Shown here piece by piece: positions 61,167 to 64,000 of a DNA stretch of 64,000 nucleotides. Both the position numbers and the translations under genes were made by a program. Source of the stretch: Caenispirillum salinarum AK4 (GTDB lineage: Bacteria; Pseudomonadota; Alphaproteobacteria; Rhodospirillales; Rhodospirillaceae); contig NZ_ANHY01000020.1 in NCBI RefSeq assembly GCF_000315795.1, forward strand, positions 62,001-126,000. Reading direction: 5' to 3'. How positions within the stretch are numbered: the first letter of the stretch is position 1; each line of letters opens with the position of its first letter. The notes under the pieces are model-generated. The model saw only the letters and a program-made list of their open reading frames with translations. It did not search any database and was not told where the DNA came from.

Positions 61167-62422
61167 ATGGCCATGACCGACGATACCGTTGTCGCCCTGC
61201 GCCAGCCAGGGGAAACCGACGACCCGCTGACCGAGATCCTGCGCGCCGGGGCGCGGCAGCTTTTGGCGCAAGCCGTGGAGGCGGAGGTCGCCGCCATGCT
61301 TGCCGAGCATGAACACCTGACGACGGAAGACGGCCGCCGGCGCCTGGTCCGTCACGGCCGCGGCCCGGAGCGCGAGATCCTGACGGGCATCGGTCCCGTT
61401 CCCGTGCGAAGGCCGAAGGTCCGCGACAGCGGCCCCGATGGAGAAGGCCGCATTCGCTTCACCTCCGCCATCCTGCCGCGGTTCGCCCGGCGCACGCGGT
61501 CCATCGACGCCGTCCTCCCGACGCTCTACCTGCGCGGCCTGTCGAGCGGCGATTTCCAGGAAGCCCTGGAGGCGTTGCTTGGCAAGGAGGCGCCCAGCCT
61601 GTCGCCGCAGGTGATCAGCCGCCTGAAGGCTGAATGGCAGGCCGACTACGACCGCTGGCGCAAGCGCGACCTGACGGCCCGGCAGTACGTCTACATCTGG
61701 GCCGACGGCGTCTATCTCCAGGGCCGCCTGGAGGACGAGAAGCAATGCATCCTCGTCATCACCGGCGCCACCGCGGAGGGCCGCAGCGAGTTGGTCGGGT
61801 TCCAGTCCGGCTTCCGCGAAAGCGCCCAGAGCTGGCGGGAGTTGCTGAACGACATCAAGAGGCGTGGCCTCGCCCCGGGGCCGAAGCCCGCCACCGGCGA
61901 CGGCGCGTTAGGGTTCTGGAAGGCAATCGACGAGGTCTATCCCGGCGCCCGTCATCAGCGTTGCTGAGTGCACAATCCTCAACAAGCTGCCGAAATCACG
62001 TCAGCGGGCGGCCAAGGAGGACCTCCACGCCATCTGGAGGGCCGACGGCCGCGCCGAAGGAGGCCGCCATGGACACCTTCGAGGCGAAATACCGCGCGAA
62101 GTACCCCCAGGCCGTCGGCTGCCTGTTGAAGGACCGCGTTGCCCTGCTGGCCTTTTACGACTTCCCGGCCGAGCACTGGCAACACGTGCGGACGACGAAC
62201 CCCATCGAGAGCGTCTTCGCCACCGTCCGGCACCGCACCGTGCGCACCAAGGGCTGCCTGTCGCACAAGACTGCCCTGGCAATGGTCTTCAAGCTGGTTA
62301 CCGCCGCCAACAAGACCTGGCGCCGCCTCTCGGGCAACAACCGCTTGCCCCAGGTGATCAAGGGTGTCAGGTTCCGCGACGGCATCCAGGAGAAAGACGC
62401 CGATCAATCCGCCGCCGCCTGA
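61167..62422 (+). pseudogene. IS256-family transposase, disrupted
   Basis: DDE transposase (mutator type) in three pieces. The first 266 residues are intact with the family blocks VPTLYLRGLSSGDFQEAL-like (VLPTLYLRGLSSGDFQEALE), YVYIWADGVYLQ (catalytic Asp) and DIKRRGL, ending at TGA 61965-61967 where homologues have Trp in RHQRCWVHK. Reading then resumes in a second frame (LNKLPKSRQRAAKEDLHAIW from 61978) and a third from 62069 (MDTFEAKYRAKYPQAVGCLL ... HVRTTNPIESVFATVRHRTV). One nonsense and two frameshifts make it inactive. Confidence 0.9.
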
Positions 62423-62480
62423 TCACGCCGTCACCCACAAATGGTCATAGCTCTCGGCAAACCCTGCGCGGTTCACGGCG
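62423..62480. mobile_element. Probable right end of the IS256-family element
   Basis: CACAAATGGTCATAGCTCTC just after the transposase stop resembles the right inverted repeat of IS256-type elements. The matching left end was not found, so the element is incomplete or its left part is lost. Confidence 0.35.
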
Positions 62481-62696
62481 GGAGATTTCAGGACGTTGGG
62501 GAGCATGATACGCGTCCCCTTTGACTGTCCCCGGTAAGGGAACAAGGAGGCGCGGGGTGCAGTCTGGACGGGGCCCACAGAAGGGAAAGGCCGACTTCAC
62601 CCGGCGAAGCCCGGAAACCTTGACTTCGACCGCGGAATTGTGGAATTTTACTCACGTCTTCTCTCGCAAGAAGATACTGCTAAGCCGAAGCAGGAT

Positions 62697-62734
62697 CTAG
62701 GGCGGCGCCGTACATACCGACGGCGCCGCCCTAG
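62697..62734. other. Perfect 15-bp stem-loop in the spacer before the wHTH gene
   Basis: CTAGGGCGGCGCCGT (62697-62711) pairs perfectly with ACGGCGCCGCCCTAG (62720-62734) around an eight-base loop. It is followed by TGCTTTGTGTGTTAG, weakly T-rich. The rest of the ~370-bp spacer shows no gene. Confidence 0.5.
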
Positions 62735-62794
62735 TGCTTTGTGTGTTAGTCCCCCGATAGGCGCAGCGCGACCAGAACCAGTGACGGATACTCT

Positions 62795-63160
62795 ATGATG
62801 AACCAGGACAACGGGGAGAATGGAGCGCACCGCCCACTTCTTGATCTCCAGAAGCTCCGGGCCGCCGCCAAACCGCGCAAGCAACTCAGCTCGAAGCTGA
62901 CGGTCGGCGACGCTCTGGCAAACGGCGGCTGGCCCCTGCTGCGCGCGATCTACCGCGACCGCCCGCACAGCGTCTCGGAATTGGCAGATACGTGGGGCGA
63001 GGACCGATCAAAAGTGTCTCGGATGGTGTCACGTCTGATAGAATTTGACCTTGTTCGCTCGGACGCGTCCGGCAACCGCAACCGCCTGCAGGTCACCGGG
63101 CGCTACTTGGTTCTCGATCTGAAGACCGGCCGGTATAAGCTGACGGACAAAGTCAAATAG
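62795..63160 (+). CDS. Winged-helix transcriptional regulator
   Basis: 121 residues. HSVSELADTWGEDRSKVSRMVSRLIEFDLVRSD is a clear winged HTH of the MarR/COG4190 type, followed by a wing (RNRLQVTGRYLVLDLKTGRYKL). The N-terminal ~45 residues are variable and basic. Proteins of this kind often act as HTH antitoxins or local regulators beside mobile elements; no toxin is seen. Confidence 0.7.
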   Translation: MMNQDNGENGAHRPLLDLQKLRAAAKPRKQLSSKLTVGDALANGGWPLLRAIYRDRPHSVSELADTWGEDRSKVSRMVSRLIEFDLVRSDASGNRNRLQVTGRYLVLDLKTGRYKLTDKVK

Positions 63161-63338
63161 CCCGCTGAGGGCGTCGCTGAAGCGGGATCAGGAAGAGCGC
63201 AACCTACCCGCCTTAGCGGTTTTCCAAAGAAGTTCTAGCCGGAACGGCAGCCGCACCCGGCGGATCGGACGACCACACGGCCCGATACAGGACGGAGGAG
63301 CACAACGTCTCCCGTCGACGACGGCCCCAAGTGTGCGA

Positions 63339-63929
63339 CTACGGGAGCCGCTCGCAGGGGCGGCCGTTCTCATCACCGTCCAGCCGGTGCGGGTCGCCTG
63401 TTCCGGCAGAGTTGAAGAATGCCTGTGCTTCAGCCTGACTTGCGAAGTCGGAACAATCCTTGTCCGCCCGAGACGTGCTGCCGCTGCGCCTCTGCTGCCG
63501 CCATTCCCATGGAGGAACAAAATCGCCCTGCCATAGGCCGCGCCGCTCTTGCGCCGCAGCCTGTTCCTTGGAAACGTAATCCCGGCTATAGCGAGTATAG
63601 GCCAGAGCATGGCCGTGCCGGACCATCCACGCGTTCAGGTCCGTTCCGCCCAGATAGCAGACCGCCACAAGCCGTCCATACCGGTCATGATCGCGGCCGG
63701 CGCACGACACCGGACGACGGCCTATGAGACCGTCGAGCGCGTTTGCAGCCAGTTGACCGCAACGGCGCTGCCTGCCCAAGTGCCCACAGATCTGGCCGGT
63801 TTCCGGTGCATCAATGCCGTGCAGTCTGACCCGCTTCCCGGCTATCGCCAGCGTATCACCATCGATAACGGTTGCACGACCGCGGAGCAAGCCAGGTTGC
63901 GGATCAGCGCAGGCCTCGCGGCCAAACAC
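63339..63929 (-). CDS. Thermonuclease (SNase)-like protein with C-terminal excalibur domain
   Basis: At least 196 residues. SNase fold: RGRATVIDGDTLAIAGKRVRLHGIDAPE, the region with catalytic Arg and Asp, then DRYGRLVAVCYLGGTDLNAWMVRHGHALAYTRYS. The last ~45 residues (KDCSDFASQAEAQAFFNSAGTGDPHRLDGDENGRPCE) are an excalibur calcium-binding domain with paired Cys and the DxDxDG-like DGDENG motif. The GTG at 63929 is the shortest start; the frame is open to the window edge, so a signal sequence may lie outside. Confidence 0.85.
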   Translation of the reverse strand: MFGREACADPQPGLLRGRATVIDGDTLAIAGKRVRLHGIDAPETGQICGHLGRQRRCGQLAANALDGLIGRRPVSCAGRDHDRYGRLVAVCYLGGTDLNAWMVRHGHALAYTRYSRDYVSKEQAAAQERRGLWQGDFVPPWEWRQQRRSGSTSRADKDCSDFASQAEAQAFFNSAGTGDPHRLDGDENGRPCERLP

Positions 63930-64000
63930 GGCGCCGGAGTCGCAGTAGACCGCAGTCGCCGCTCGGCTGACCGGCTCGATCCGCTCAGCCCACAGAGGAT

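Overview
The window is a high-GC stretch of an alphaproteobacterial chromosome, most likely from a Rhodospirillales-like organism (inference). The support is a split, circularly permuted tmRNA gene next to an alphaproteobacterial-type SspB, DUF2065 beside hflKC, DUF3126, a group III truncated haemoglobin, and a complete rhizobial-type glycerol ABC operon. No tRNA, rRNA, CRISPR array or prophage was recognised. Most long antisense reading frames are GC-driven shadows and are left out.

Region 1 (1-18 kb) is mainly housekeeping: argC (cut by the window edge), rpsI-rplM, an ECF sigma factor, a thioesterase and a crotonase-family enzyme in divergent orientation, a CMD-family protein, a Na/phosphate symporter with its promoter, a MerR/excisionase-like HTH protein, a CoA-binding protein, an MFS exporter, an ABC-F ATPase, holC, a Do-type periplasmic protease, DUF2065, hflC-hflK, the Mrp/ApbC Fe-S carrier and an arsenate-reductase-like phosphatase.

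Region 2 (18-32.7 kb) holds the trans-translation locus (ssrA and sspB), class I fumarase, and a GABA/polyamine catabolic cluster (XRE-cupin regulator divergent from gabD-gabT-omega-aminotransferase) with two copies of a putative operator. It also holds a PEP-CTERM surface protein behind a near-perfect sigma-54 promoter, a LysR regulator divergent from a glutarate pathway pair (glutaryl-CoA dehydrogenase and a CoA transferase), an unassigned protein, and a truncated haemoglobin with an NsrR-like operator.

Region 3 (32.7-44.3 kb) has a MNT-HEPN (MntA-HepT type) toxin-antitoxin pair, an acyl-CoA synthetase with a putative LiuR-type operator, and the glycerol operon glpR-glpD-glpS-glpT-glpP-glpQ-glpU-glpV. 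The two glycerol transporter ATPases carry complementary defects, which predicts a single working ATP site.

Region 4 (44.3-56 kb) is rich in exported proteins: a GNAT enzyme, pirin, an M10 metallopeptidase with two CBM2-like modules, RlpA, a sorbosone-dehydrogenase-like enzyme with its cytochrome c, a peroxiredoxin-like protein and a GH15 glycosidase. A 33-bp inverted repeat with palindromic operators separates the GH15 gene from a run of secreted proteins: two tandem paralogues built of three DTWxPGF repeats, a cytochrome P460-like protein and a DUF302 protein. This run is the best candidate for an undescribed system.

Region 5 (56-64 kb) is accessory: about 1 kb without a recognisable gene, a ribbon-helix-helix protein, a degenerate exonuclease-like protein, two convergent porins, a broken IS256-family transposase, a winged-helix regulator and a secreted-type nuclease with an excalibur domain.
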